From the NCBI GenBank assembly GCA_046318595.1, contig JBKCTV010000003.1:35742-99741 (forward strand): a stretch of DNA of 64,000 nucleotides, written 5' to 3'. Source of the DNA: DAITMV01 sp046318595. Its GTDB lineage: Bacteria; Pseudomonadota; Gammaproteobacteria; Burkholderiales; Burkholderiaceae_B. Made by a program: the position numbers and the translations under genes. The notes beneath the pieces are model-generated. The model did not search any database. It was not told the DNA's origin and saw only the letters and a program-made list of their open reading frames with translations. Shown here piece after piece: positions 24,584 through 33,441 of the stretch; position 1 is the stretch's first letter; each line of letters begins with the position of its first letter.

Positions 24584-26887
24584 TTAGTCCTGCCCAGCTT
24601 CGGCCCGCACCAGAATTTCGCGGTTACCATTGGATTGCATGGCGCTGACTAGGCCGGCGTTTTCCATAGACTCCAGCAAACGGGCTGCCCGGTTGTAGCC
24701 GATCCGCAGATGCCGCTGCACGAAGGAAATCGACGCCCGGCGGTTTTTTAGTACGACGCCCACGGCTTCATCGTATAAAGCGTCCTTCTCGCCATCGACA
24801 CTGCCGGCTACGCTATTGCCGCCGGTCGCCTCGTCGCTAGAACCCCCTTCCAGCAAACCATCAATGTAATTCGGCTCGCCTTGAGACTTCAAGTGTTCAA
24901 CAACCCGATGCACTTCCTCGTCGCTGACGAACGCACCGTGCACACGAGCCGGCGTACCGGAGCCGGGCGGCAGATACAACATGTCGCCCTGCCCCAGCAA
25001 AGCCTCGGCGCCCATTTGATCAAGAATGGTGCGCGAATCGATTTTCGATGAAACCTGGAAGGCGATCCGCGTCGGCACGTTTGCCTTGATCAAACCGGTG
25101 ATTACATCCACGCTCGGCCGCTGGGTCGCCAAGATCAAGTGCACACCCGCAGCCCGCGCTTTCTGCGCGAGCCGTGCGATCAGCTCTTCGATTTTCTTGC
25201 CGACCACCATCATCAGGTCGGCCAACTCGTCGATGACGATGACGATCGTGGGGAACCGCTCGAGCGGCTCCGGACTGTCCGGCGTCAGCGAAAACGGATT
25301 CGGAATATGCTCGCCTTTCCGCGTGGCCTCGGCGATTTTCTGGTTATAGCCGGCAAGGTTACGAACGCCGAGCTTGCTCATCAGACGATAACGCCGTTCC
25401 ATTTCGCCGACACACCAGTTCAGCGCATTGGCGGCTTGCCGCATATCGGTCACGACCGGACAGAGTAAATGCGGAATGCCCTCGTAAACACTCATCTCCA
25501 GCATTTTGGGGTCGATCAGGATCAGTCGGACATCATTCGCTTCCGCCTTGTAAAGAAGCGACAAAATCATCGCGTTGATGCCGACCGACTTCCCAGACCC
25601 CGTGGTACCGGCGACGAGCAAATGCGGCATTTTCGCCAGATCAGCGACGACCGGGTTACCCGCGATGTCCTTGCCGAGCGCCAGAGTCAATTGTGAGGAA
25701 GCATTGTTGTAGACAGATGAGCCGAGTATCTCAGTAAGCTTGACGACCTGTCGCCGGGTATTCGGCAATTCCAGGCCCATCAGATTTTTGCCGGAAATCG
25801 TCTCGACCACCCGGATCGACACCAAAGACAAAGCACGCGCCAGGTCTTTGGCCAAGTTGACGATTTGCGAGCCTTTGACGCCTGGCGCCGGCTCGATTTC
25901 GAAACGGGTGATCACCGGCCCGGGCTGGGCCGCAATCACATTGACCTGCACTCCAAAATCGGAGAGCTTCTTTTCGATTAGCCGCGACGTGTATTCCAGG
26001 GTCTCGGGCGCCACGGTTTCCGTGACCGGCGGCGCAGCATCCAGCAGGCCAATCGGTGGCAAACCGCTGTCCGGCATATCGGTGAACAGCGCATGCTGTT
26101 TTTCTTTTTCGACGCGCACGGACAGTTCGACCTTTTGTACCACGGGTTCGATACGCAAGGGCTCGTGCTCGACGATGCGTTGGCGCTCCTGCCCGACGAC
26201 CGTTTCGCGTTTGGCCGCCGCGACTTCCCCCGCTTTACGGTCGAGCCGCGCAGTCCAGCCGGCCAGTGCCCGCAACCACAGATGCTCGATCCAAAAACCG
26301 GTTCGTTCCACCACCTGTACCCAGGAAATGCCGGTCGAGAGGCTGAATCCGGCAGCGATCGCAAGTAGAAATAAGAGACTTGCGCCCGTAAAACCGAGCA
26401 GGTTCGAGAACCCTTCAGCCAAGATTTGCCCCAACACCCCACCCGGTCCGATGGGCAGGGTGATCGAAACGCCTTTCAGCCGCAATGCCTCGATGCCGAT
26501 TGACCCGAACAACAGTATCAAGCATCCCGCCACCCGCACGTACAAGACCATCGGCGGGTCGACTTCGAGATCCTGATGGGTCTGCAAGCGGGAGAAATTT
26601 TTCCAGGAACGCCAGAGGGTCCAGCCCATCAAAGCCAGCACCCAGTACGCCGACATACCGAATAAATAAAACAGCACATCCGATAAATAAGCACCCAACC
26701 GCCCGCCGAGGTTATGCGTTGCGTCACTGCCGTTGGAATGCGACCAGGCCGTGTCGGTCCGCCGATACGACAACATCGTCAATAGCAGGTAGGCCGAAAC
26801 TACGGCCATCCCGACCCAACGGATTTCCAGCAACAGCCGGGTCATTTTGTGCGGTACAGGCGCACCGACTCTTGAATTGACTGCCAT
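24584..26887 (-). CDS. ftsK: DNA translocase FtsK
   Basis: FtsK anchors at the division septum and pumps DNA toward dif to resolve chromosomes. The 767-residue protein has four membrane helices in the first 190 residues, a short linker (about 215-290, much shorter than in E. coli), the alpha/beta motor with Walker A AGTTGSGKS (426-434), Walker B LILIDPKMLEMSVY, IVIVIDELADLMMV and HLILATQRPSVDVITG, and the gamma winged helix that reads KOPS sites (SISFVQRHLRIGYNRAARLL and VSAMQSNGNREIL). All domains look intact. It is divergent from trxB across a 108-base spacer. Confidence 0.96.
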   Translation of the reverse strand: MAVNSRVGAPVPHKMTRLLLEIRWVGMAVVSAYLLLTMLSYRRTDTAWSHSNGSDATHNLGGRLGAYLSDVLFYLFGMSAYWVLALMGWTLWRSWKNFSRLQTHQDLEVDPPMVLYVRVAGCLILLFGSIGIEALRLKGVSITLPIGPGGVLGQILAEGFSNLLGFTGASLLFLLAIAAGFSLSTGISWVQVVERTGFWIEHLWLRALAGWTARLDRKAGEVAAAKRETVVGQERQRIVEHEPLRIEPVVQKVELSVRVEKEKQHALFTDMPDSGLPPIGLLDAAPPVTETVAPETLEYTSRLIEKKLSDFGVQVNVIAAQPGPVITRFEIEPAPGVKGSQIVNLAKDLARALSLVSIRVVETISGKNLMGLELPNTRRQVVKLTEILGSSVYNNASSQLTLALGKDIAGNPVVADLAKMPHLLVAGTTGSGKSVGINAMILSLLYKAEANDVRLILIDPKMLEMSVYEGIPHLLCPVVTDMRQAANALNWCVGEMERRYRLMSKLGVRNLAGYNQKIAEATRKGEHIPNPFSLTPDSPEPLERFPTIVIVIDELADLMMVVGKKIEELIARLAQKARAAGVHLILATQRPSVDVITGLIKANVPTRIAFQVSSKIDSRTILDQMGAEALLGQGDMLYLPPGSGTPARVHGAFVSDEEVHRVVEHLKSQGEPNYIDGLLEGGSSDEATGGNSVAGSVDGEKDALYDEAVGVVLKNRRASISFVQRHLRIGYNRAARLLESMENAGLVSAMQSNGNREILVRAEAGQD

Positions 26888-26938
26888 TTCGCACCTTTGC
26901 CGAGCCCTGTAGAACTAAAGATTCGCCACCGGCCCGCG

Positions 26939-26944
26939 TATAAT
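26939..26944 (+). promoter_or_regulatory. Candidate -10 element for trxB
   Basis: A perfect TATAAT lies 52 bases before the trxB start in the ftsK/trxB spacer. No good -35 hexamer sits at 16-18 bases, so the promoter is tentative. Confidence 0.35.
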
Positions 26945-26995
26945 ATTCGATTCTTTTTCAACGCACGGAACCACGATTCCGGCTATACCGCATTC

Positions 26996-27967
26996 ATGAA
27001 CACATCGACCGCCACCCCCGCGCTGCATACCAAAGTTCTCATTCTTGGATCGGGCCCGGCCGGCTATTCGGCAGCCGTTTACGCGGCCCGCGCCAACCTC
27101 AGCCCTGTACTGGTCACCGGCCTCGCCCAGGGAGGTCAATTGATGACAACCACCGACGTGGATAACTGGCCGGCCGATGTCGACGGCGTACAGGGCCCTG
27201 AACTGATGCAGCGTTTTCTGGCGCATGCCGAACGGTTCAAGACGCATATTGTATTCGATCACATCCACACCGCCGAATTGCAACGACGACCTTTCCTACT
27301 GCGTGGCGACAGTGGCACATATACCTGCGATGCCCTGATCATCGCGACCGGCGCCTCGGCCCAGTATCTGGGTCTGCCGTCCGAGGAAGCCTTCATGGGC
27401 AAGGGCGTTTCCGCCTGCGCCACCTGCGATGGTTTTTTTTACCGTGACCAGGAAGTCGCCGTGGTCGGCGGCGGCAATACGGCGGTCGAAGAAGCGCTTT
27501 ACCTGTCGAATATCGCCAGTAAAGTGACTGTAGTTCACCGCCGCGACCGGTTTCGCGCCGAGGCCATCCTGGTCGATAAGCTGATGGCCAAAGTCGCCGA
27601 AGGCAAAATCGCTATCCGTTGGAACAGCACGCTCGACGAAGTGCTTGGCGACGATAGCGGCGTCACCGGGATACGCATCCGCAATCTCGTCGATGGTGGC
27701 ACCACAGAGGCTCCCTTGACCGGCGTTTTCATCGCCATCGGCCATAAGCCCAACACCGATTTGTTCACCACCCAGCTCGACTGTCAAAACGGCTACATCG
27801 TTACGCGCAGCGGTCTGCAAGGATTGGCGACCATGACCTCGGTTCCGGGCGTCTTCGCGGCAGGCGATGTGCAAGACCATATTTATCGTCAGGCCATCAC
27901 TAGCGCCGGCACGGGTTGCATGGCCGCGCTCGACGCCCAGCGCTGGCTGGAAGCCCAAACTGACTAA
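26996..27967 (+). CDS. trxB: Thioredoxin-disulfide reductase
   Basis: TrxB reduces thioredoxin with NADPH through FAD and a redox cysteine pair. From ATG 26996 it has 323 residues, the family norm. FAD-binding LILGSGPAGYSAAVYAARA (15-33), the CATC active site (141-144), NADPH-binding GGGNTAVEEALYLSN, and the final FAD motif GVFAAGDVQD are all present. The frame stays open back to 26897 but the extra residues are unlike the family. An Smr-domain gene follows 23 bases later. Confidence 0.96.
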   Translation: MNTSTATPALHTKVLILGSGPAGYSAAVYAARANLSPVLVTGLAQGGQLMTTTDVDNWPADVDGVQGPELMQRFLAHAERFKTHIVFDHIHTAELQRRPFLLRGDSGTYTCDALIIATGASAQYLGLPSEEAFMGKGVSACATCDGFFYRDQEVAVVGGGNTAVEEALYLSNIASKVTVVHRRDRFRAEAILVDKLMAKVAEGKIAIRWNSTLDEVLGDDSGVTGIRIRNLVDGGTTEAPLTGVFIAIGHKPNTDLFTTQLDCQNGYIVTRSGLQGLATMTSVPGVFAAGDVQDHIYRQAITSAGTGCMAALDAQRWLEAQTD

Positions 27968-27990
27968 GCCGTCGCCTTTAGAGCACACCC

Positions 27991-28635
27991 ATGAGCCGCT
28001 ACAAGTCGCTTGCCGAGCTGACCGAGATGCGACGTACATTATTTGCTGAGTCCGTGCGGCAAAAAGCGCGCGCGGAAGCGGCAACGCGAGCGGCCGAAAT
28101 CCAGGCTCGCGAGGACGACTTGTTCAGAAAAACGGTAGGCCCGGTGATTCCTTTGCCGGCATCGACACGCATGGAGCGACGCGCCGCTCCGACCCTGCCC
28201 TGGCCACGGCACACCGTCGAAGACGAACGGCGGGTATTGCACGAAAGCCTGTCCGACGAAATGGATGTGGAGCGCCTGCTCGACACCGACGATCAGCTTT
28301 CGTTTCGCCGCAACGGCATCGGCTCCGAGACAGTTCGACAATTGCGGCGCGGTAAATGGTCTCTACAAACAGAACTCGATTTGCATGGGCTGCGCGTTGA
28401 CGAAGCACGGGTGGCCGTCAATGCGTTTTTACACGACTGCCTCTCCGAAGGCATCCGCTGCGTCCGCATCATCCATGGCAAAGGGAATGGTTCGCCGGGC
28501 AAACAGGCCGTGTTGCGGGATAAAGTGCGCCGCTGGCTAGTGCAAAGCGATCCTGTGCTGGCGTTTTGTCAGGCCACGGCGGCCGATGGCGGTTCAGGTG
28601 CATTGCTGGTCCTGCTGCGCTCGGGAAACGCGTAA
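27991..28635 (+). CDS. Smr-domain protein
   Basis: The 214-residue product has a charged helical N-terminus (about 1-45) and a C-terminal Smr domain beginning LQTELDLHGLRVDEA (about 127-141) with VRIIHGKGNGSPGKQAVLRD and a glycine-rich end. The LDLHG and HGKG motifs are the two hallmarks of Smr nucleases, found in MutS2 and in stand-alone proteins like E. coli SmrA/SmrB. Stand-alone forms include a nuclease that acts on collided ribosomes, but the exact role of this one is not known. It sits downstream of trxB and converges on the ankyrin gene. Confidence 0.9.
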   Translation: MSRYKSLAELTEMRRTLFAESVRQKARAEAATRAAEIQAREDDLFRKTVGPVIPLPASTRMERRAAPTLPWPRHTVEDERRVLHESLSDEMDVERLLDTDDQLSFRRNGIGSETVRQLRRGKWSLQTELDLHGLRVDEARVAVNAFLHDCLSEGIRCVRIIHGKGNGSPGKQAVLRDKVRRWLVQSDPVLAFCQATAADGGSGALLVLLRSGNA

Positions 28636-28742
28636 ACTCGATCAATCCTTATTGCTCAATACTTCATTTTACGCAGACACGACAAAAACTCATGACTGCC
28701 ACCGCAACGCCAAACCTCCGGATCCATACAACGATCCGTTCT

Positions 28743-29447
28743 CTACTCACGACGTGCATCGCCAGACACGGACGTGGGGAAGCGATAATACTTGTTCTTG
28801 AAATCGCGCGCCGCCAGTAGCAAACGTTCGCCGAGCTTGGCGTTGCCGGCCTTCATGGCATAACCCGCCGCATTGAAGCCAGCCTCGCTAACCAACGTTG
28901 GATCCGCACCCTGCGCCAGCAAAAACGCCACCGCCGAATCCGCATTCGCGCGTGCCGCCAACATCAGCGGCGTGGTTTTATTCGACGAAAACGCATCGAT
29001 GTAGGCATTCGCCTCCAACAGCAGGCGCATGGTTTCGACATGGGCATTGGTCGCAGCATAATGGAGCGCATTCCAACCAGCGCGGTTGACCTGCGCCCCG
29101 GCAGCCAGCAAACATCCGACAAATTCGTTTTTACCGACCAGCGCCGCCAGCAACAAAGCGGTATCGCCCTGCCGGTCGGGCTGTTCAATATCGATGCCAG
29201 GCAGCTCGACGATTACCCGAAGCACCTGAAGGGCATTTTTTTGTACAGCACGGACGATGACCGGCGTGCCGGCGTTGTCCAAAGCGTTGATATCGAAGCC
29301 TTTATTCAAGAAAACAGCGACTTTCTGACTGTCATCGGCATCCAGGGCCTTGAAAAAATCCTCATAAGCACCGGCCTGCACGCCCAGCGACAATGCCAGA
29401 AAGGTCGATACCAGAAAGCACTTTAAAAAGAAAAAATACTTAATCAT
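28743..29447 (-). CDS. Secreted or periplasmic ankyrin-repeat protein
   Basis: The 234-residue protein starts with a signal peptide (FFFLKCFLVSTFLALSLGVQA, cleavage near 25) and then has about five ankyrin repeats from residue 28 to 210, recognisable as DNAGTPVIVRAVQKNALQVL, DRQGDTALLLAALVGKNEFV, GWNALHYAATNAHVETMRLL, NKTTPLMLAARANADSAVAF and AGFNAAGYAMKAGNAKLGER. Such proteins bind other proteins; no partner can be named. Its ATG shares one base with the ycfH stop (TGATG), so it is the last gene of the mltG-tmk-holB-pilZ-ycfH run. Confidence 0.9.
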   Translation of the reverse strand: MIKYFFFLKCFLVSTFLALSLGVQAGAYEDFFKALDADDSQKVAVFLNKGFDINALDNAGTPVIVRAVQKNALQVLRVIVELPGIDIEQPDRQGDTALLLAALVGKNEFVGCLLAAGAQVNRAGWNALHYAATNAHVETMRLLLEANAYIDAFSSNKTTPLMLAARANADSAVAFLLAQGADPTLVSEAGFNAAGYAMKAGNAKLGERLLLAARDFKNKYYRFPTSVSGDARRE

Positions 29448-30235
29448 CAGATACTTAATTTAGAAATAGGTAAATCTACTTTAAACAAAGCGCAGAAGTT
29501 TCGAGACGTCACACAGCCAATGTCTTCGGCGCTACAGGCCCGTTCCTGCGCCAGCTGTGCAGCCACATACGGTACATAAGCAGGTTCGTTTTGTTTACCG
29601 CGATACGGGGCTGGCGCGAGGTAAGGCGAATCGGTTTCGATGAGCATGCGGTCCAGGGGAATTTGCCGGGCCACGGCGCGTAAATCGCCAGCATTTTTAA
29701 ACGTCACTATCCCGGAAAACGATATATAAAATCCCAGGTCCATCGCCGCCTGCGCCGTATCCCAGCTTTCAGTGAAACAATGCAGCACACCGCCGGCCCG
29801 CGCCGCACCTTCTTCTCGCAGGATACGAAGAGTATCTTCGGAGGCACTACGGGTATGCACGACCAGCGGTTTTCCAGTCGCCACCGAGGCTCGGATATGC
29901 GTTCGGAATCGCTCGCGCTGCCATTCAAGATCACCCGTCAAACGAAAATAATCGAGCCCGGTTTCGCCGATCGCCAAGATTTTCGGGTGATCCGCCAGGC
30001 GGCAGAGCTGCTCGACAGTCGGCTCGTCGGTATTTTCGTAGTCAGGATGGGTACCGACACTGGCGTACAAATTCGCATGCTCACGGGCTAATCCGAATAC
30101 CTTCGGGAAATCGGCCATCGTGACCGATATGCACAAGGCATGCGTCACCCGCGCCGTGGACATCCGGTCGAGAATGTCCGGCAGCTTTTCGATCAGGCCG
30201 GGAAAATCGAGATGGCAGTGGGAATCTATAAACAC
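29447..30235 (-). CDS. ycfH: TatD-family metal-dependent hydrolase (YcfH-like)
   Basis: TatD-family proteins are metal-dependent DNases/hydrolases with a TIM-barrel fold. The 262-residue protein opens MFIDSHCHLDFPG (His6 and His8 metal ligands), has AIGETGLDYFR (Glu ligand), FRTHIRASVATGKPLVVHTR (His), GVLHCFTESWDTA (His) and IETDSPYLAPAPYRGKQNEP (Asp). All metal ligands are in place. The position after tmk and holB is the same as for E. coli ycfH, which favours that member over TatD itself. It is one base from pilZ and overlaps the ankyrin gene by one base. Confidence 0.93.
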   Translation of the reverse strand: MFIDSHCHLDFPGLIEKLPDILDRMSTARVTHALCISVTMADFPKVFGLAREHANLYASVGTHPDYENTDEPTVEQLCRLADHPKILAIGETGLDYFRLTGDLEWQRERFRTHIRASVATGKPLVVHTRSASEDTLRILREEGAARAGGVLHCFTESWDTAQAAMDLGFYISFSGIVTFKNAGDLRAVARQIPLDRMLIETDSPYLAPAPYRGKQNEPAYVPYVAAQLAQERACSAEDIGCVTSRNFCALFKVDLPISKLSI

Positions 30236-30618
30236 TAAAGGGTGCTGGTGGTTTTCAAAGTGGAATGTATGTTACCAATGATTTGCTCGATTACGGTTTT
30301 AACGACCCGGCCTTCGTCATCCGCCGGAAACTGAATACCAATGCCTTGTGGCCGGGTAAGCGGCATGCCGGCGGGCGATAGCCAGACCACCTTACCGGTG
30401 ATCGGAAAGCGTTGAGTATCGTCCTGCGCCAAGGTTAGCATGACGAAAACCGCTTCGCCGAGATCGTAGGTTTTATTGGTCGGAATGAACAAACCACCGC
30501 CCTTTACATACGGCAAATACGCCGCTGCCAAGCTGTTTTTATCGCGAATCGTCAGCGACAGCATCCACGGCCGAGTTTGATCCTCGGCTCCGCGGGCGAT
30601 ACTGAAACCCTCTGCCAT
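30235..30618 (-). CDS. pilZ: PilZ-domain protein, type IV pilus type
   Basis: The 127-residue product matches the PilZ found next to holB in pilus-bearing proteobacteria, which is needed for type IV pilus assembly and usually does not bind cyclic di-GMP. Visible text: MLSLTIRDKNSLAAAYLPYV, GGGLFIPTNKTYDLGEAVFV, KVVWLSPAGMPLTRPQGIGI, QFPADDEG. The RxxxR motif for cyclic di-GMP is absent, as expected for this branch. ATG 30618 was chosen because AAGGA lies just upstream, spanning the holB stop; the longer frame from 30645 has no ribosome site. Confidence 0.9.
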   Translation of the reverse strand: MAEGFSIARGAEDQTRPWMLSLTIRDKNSLAAAYLPYVKGGGLFIPTNKTYDLGEAVFVMLTLAQDDTQRFPITGKVVWLSPAGMPLTRPQGIGIQFPADDEGRVVKTVIEQIIGNIHSTLKTTSTL

Positions 30619-30626
30619 GAGTGTCC

Positions 30627-31628
30627 TTAATGCGCATGTACACAAAGTTCATCTTGCCAGTCCTGCAGCAAAGACTCCACCACCAAGCGGGGGTTCAACG
30701 GGTGGCCGGCACTGCGTTGCGCAGAGATCAGACGTTGCTGCAGCCGCAAGGTGTCCTGCGCGTCGATCCGCTTAGCCCAGCCGAGCCGCGGCGCCAGCCA
30801 GTCGAAATGCATGAGCGGGCGTTGCCAGCGGAAACTCAACACATCGTACAACAAGCGCTGTGCAAGACGCACAATCGTCGCCACACCCAAGCTTTCGAAC
30901 CGCTGCGCTTCCCTCCAAACGTCGATGGTCTCGGGCGCGCTTAGGATGTCGAGCAAGCCGCGCTGCAGGCCGGCGTCTTCGTTATCGGCAAAAGCAACGG
31001 CGTTCAGCGGTGCACCGCCCGCCAATGCCAGGACCATATCCACATCGCTCATCGACTGTTCGCTCAGCCAGCGCTCGGCTTGGCTTTTCGAGGCTCCTGG
31101 CACACATATCAACCGACACCGCGAACGAATCGTCGGAATCAGCTGATTGACCGCGCTAGTCACCAGAATGTACTTTTGTCGGTGATGCGGCTCCTCCAGC
31201 GTTTTGAGCAGCGCATTGGCCGCATTCGTATTCAGTGCCTGAGCGGGCCAGATGACGCTCACTTTCCAGCCACCGCGGTGCGCGGTGGTTCCCGAAAATG
31301 CCTGTAAGCCACGAATATCGTCGATGCGGATTTCCTGACTGGGCTTGGTACGCGGCCCTCCGCCATCGGCAGTCTCGATCAATGCCTCGGGCGCGAGTTC
31401 GCGATAATCCAGATGCTGCGTGGCCGCGAACAATCGGCAGCCCGCACAGACTCCGCAAGCCAAGGACGGGCGCGGCTGGGCCTCGCACAGCAACCAGCCG
31501 GCATAAGCCCGCGCCAGCAAGTGTTTGCCATGCCCTGCCGGGCCATACAGTAACAAGGCCGCGCCATCCGGCTCGGCCTGTGCCGTCAGCCGCTGCCAAG
31601 TCGGATGCTGCCAGGGAAATGGCATCAT
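30627..31628 (-). CDS. holB: DNA polymerase III delta' subunit
   Basis: HolB is a fixed part of the clamp loader. The 333-residue protein has the AAA+ fold with a degenerate P loop (LYGPAGHGKHLLA, about 26-38), a zinc module CGVCAGC (about 58-64), VIWPAQALNTNAANALLKTLEEP (cut here: the classic NAANALLKTLEEP), and SRCRLICVP with the SRC sensor motif. The C-terminal collar domain is present. It overlaps tmk by four bases and is followed eight bases later by pilZ. Confidence 0.95.
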   Translation of the reverse strand: MMPFPWQHPTWQRLTAQAEPDGAALLLYGPAGHGKHLLARAYAGWLLCEAQPRPSLACGVCAGCRLFAATQHLDYRELAPEALIETADGGGPRTKPSQEIRIDDIRGLQAFSGTTAHRGGWKVSVIWPAQALNTNAANALLKTLEEPHHRQKYILVTSAVNQLIPTIRSRCRLICVPGASKSQAERWLSEQSMSDVDMVLALAGGAPLNAVAFADNEDAGLQRGLLDILSAPETIDVWREAQRFESLGVATIVRLAQRLLYDVLSFRWQRPLMHFDWLAPRLGWAKRIDAQDTLRLQQRLISAQRSAGHPLNPRLVVESLLQDWQDELCVHAH

Positions 31629-32269
31629 CCCTGGACATCCCAGCGATCGGTCGCGGTCGCCAATGCCTGTAACACCATCTGCTTGACCCGATCCATCGGC
31701 TGAGCAGCATCGATTCGCACGAACCGATCCGGTTCGTTGTGCGCGCGTTGTAAATATCCCTGCCGGACGCGGGTAAAAAAAGCGTGCGATTCGATTTCGA
31801 ATTTATCGCAGTCGCCAGCGCGTCGTTTCGTACGCTGCACGGCTACCATAGGGTCGAGATCGAACAAAAATGTTAAATGAGGCCGTAAGTCGCCTTGCAC
31901 CCAGCTTTCCAAGGTGTCGAGCCGGTGCCAGTCCAAGCCACGACCAGCGCCTTGATAAGCGAACGTGGCATCACTGAACCGATCACAGACCACCCACCGA
32001 CCGGCAGCCAACGCCGGTTCGATGACTTGCCGGATATGCTCCTGACGGCTGGCGAACATCAGCAACGCTTCGGTTCTCAGATCCATCGGCTCATTCAGCA
32101 CCAGCGTGCGCAGCTTTTCGCCCAAGGGCGTACCGCCCGGCTCGCGGGTATTGATCACATCATGGCCTTGCCGCTGAAGCCATTCGGTGGCCTGCAGAAT
32201 ATGGGTCGATTTGCCGGCGCCGTCGATTCCCTCGAAAGTGATGAAACGGCTTTTGTAATAGGGATTCAT
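31625..32269 (-). CDS. tmk: Thymidylate kinase
   Basis: Tmk phosphorylates dTMP to dTDP. The 214 residues show the P loop FEGIDGAGKST (12-22), the TREPGGTPLGEKLR segment that holds dTMP, CDRFSDATFAYQGAGRGL, and a LID region with RTKRRAGDCDKFE. The arginine-rich LID and the Gly in the P loop fit the usual bacterial enzyme. It overlaps mltG upstream and holB downstream by four bases each, so the three are translationally coupled. Confidence 0.97.
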   Translation of the reverse strand: MNPYYKSRFITFEGIDGAGKSTHILQATEWLQRQGHDVINTREPGGTPLGEKLRTLVLNEPMDLRTEALLMFASRQEHIRQVIEPALAAGRWVVCDRFSDATFAYQGAGRGLDWHRLDTLESWVQGDLRPHLTFLFDLDPMVAVQRTKRRAGDCDKFEIESHAFFTRVRQGYLQRAHNEPDRFVRIDAAQPMDRVKQMVLQALATATDRWDVQG

Positions 32270-33345
32270 GGTTTATTCGAGCCACGCTGAAACCGGTTGA
32301 CGGCGCGGTTGTGCTCGGTCAGGTTGGTTGAAAATTGGCTGCTGCCATCGCCCCGAGCAACAAAATACAGATAAGGCGTCGTATCTGGCCGTAATGCGGC
32401 GCGCAATGCGGCGCGTCCAGGCAAGGCAATCGGCGTTGGCGGCAAACCAGCCCGTAAGTAGGTATTGTAAGGGGTATCGGCTTGTAGATGATGTTTCCGT
32501 AGGTTACCGTCGAAGGTTTTTCCCAGGCCGTAAATGATCGTGGGGTCGGTTTGCAAGGGCATGCCTATGCGCAAACGGTTGGTGAACACACTCGCCACCC
32601 TCCCCCTGTCTGCGGCCAAACCGGTTTCTTTTTCCACGACTGACGCCAATATCAACAACTCGTAAGGCGTTTTCAGAACAGTCCCTGGCGGCCGACGCTG
32701 CCAGGCGATCAACAGTTCGCTCTGCTGACGCCGGTAAGCGCGTTGCAGAATCGCAAAATCGCTATTCCTCTCGGCGAACAGATAAGTGTCAGGAAAAAAC
32801 CAACCTTCGGGGCTCGTACCCGGCATTCCCAGACGCTGCATGATCTGCAGGTCGCTCATCGCCACGGAATCGTGGCGTAAGTAAGGATTATTGGCGATTG
32901 CCTGGCGCAATTGCGCCAGATTCCAGCCCTCGATGATACGCATTTCTTTGTAGCGGACATTGCCCCGCGCCAGAATGTCGATCAAACTCCACGCCGACAC
33001 CTTCGGCTCCAGTTGATAACTGCCCGCCTTCAGCCGCGCAGCCCGTCCCGACCAGCGCGCCAGCAAACCGAACCACAGCGGCACCACGCCTATGCCCTGG
33101 CGAGCGATTTCGCGGCCGATGGCGTTTGCACCCAAACCTTCTGGGACGACGATCTCGACGCTACGGGCCGTGCCAGGCAATGGCGCAAAACTCAGCCAGG
33201 TCGCAAAACATGCGCCCAGCGTCACCGTCAAGATCGCCACCACAAGCAAGACGCTGCGCCGGGCACGCCGGCGGACCGCATTTTTTTCGCTGCGTTTCTG
33301 ACGCAACCAACTTATTTTTTTAGCACTTTCGGATTTGTCGGACAC
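32266..33345 (-). CDS. mltG: Endolytic murein transglycosylase MltG
   Basis: MltG cuts nascent glycan strands at the inner membrane and sets their length. The 359-residue protein has a basic cytoplasmic tail, one membrane helix (about 31-52), a LysM-like segment (VEIVVPEGLGANAIGREIAR), and the YceG catalytic domain with GWFFPDTYLFAE (181-192), ILASVVEKETGLAADRGRV (catalytic Glu238 or 240), VFTNRLRIGMPLQTDPTIIY, NTYLRAGLPPTPI and FYLYFVARGDGS-like end (YLYFVARGDGSSQFS). It is the first gene of the mltG-tmk-holB cluster and is divergent from ygfZ. Confidence 0.96.
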   Translation of the reverse strand: MSDKSESAKKISWLRQKRSEKNAVRRRARRSVLLVVAILTVTLGACFATWLSFAPLPGTARSVEIVVPEGLGANAIGREIARQGIGVVPLWFGLLARWSGRAARLKAGSYQLEPKVSAWSLIDILARGNVRYKEMRIIEGWNLAQLRQAIANNPYLRHDSVAMSDLQIMQRLGMPGTSPEGWFFPDTYLFAERNSDFAILQRAYRRQQSELLIAWQRRPPGTVLKTPYELLILASVVEKETGLAADRGRVASVFTNRLRIGMPLQTDPTIIYGLGKTFDGNLRKHHLQADTPYNTYLRAGLPPTPIALPGRAALRAALRPDTTPYLYFVARGDGSSQFSTNLTEHNRAVNRFQRGSNKP

Positions 33346-33441
33346 CGTTCGTCATCCAGGTCGGTTATGCCATCGCGCTTGGGCATTGCGGACATCAATG
33401 ATAACCTCAATGACAAACTGATCGAAGGGATGCCCGCACAC

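Noticed and set aside
27296..28084. 262-codon minus-strand frame across trxB
   Set aside because: Antisense to trxB, whose active-site and cofactor motifs are intact.
28719..28738. CGGATC / GATCCG hairpin between convergent genes as a terminator
   Set aside because: Stem of only six pairs with an eight-base loop and no T run on either strand.
28692..28820. Small plus-strand frame between the Smr and ankyrin genes
   Set aside because: No ribosome site, overlaps the end of the ankyrin gene on the other strand, and no family resemblance.
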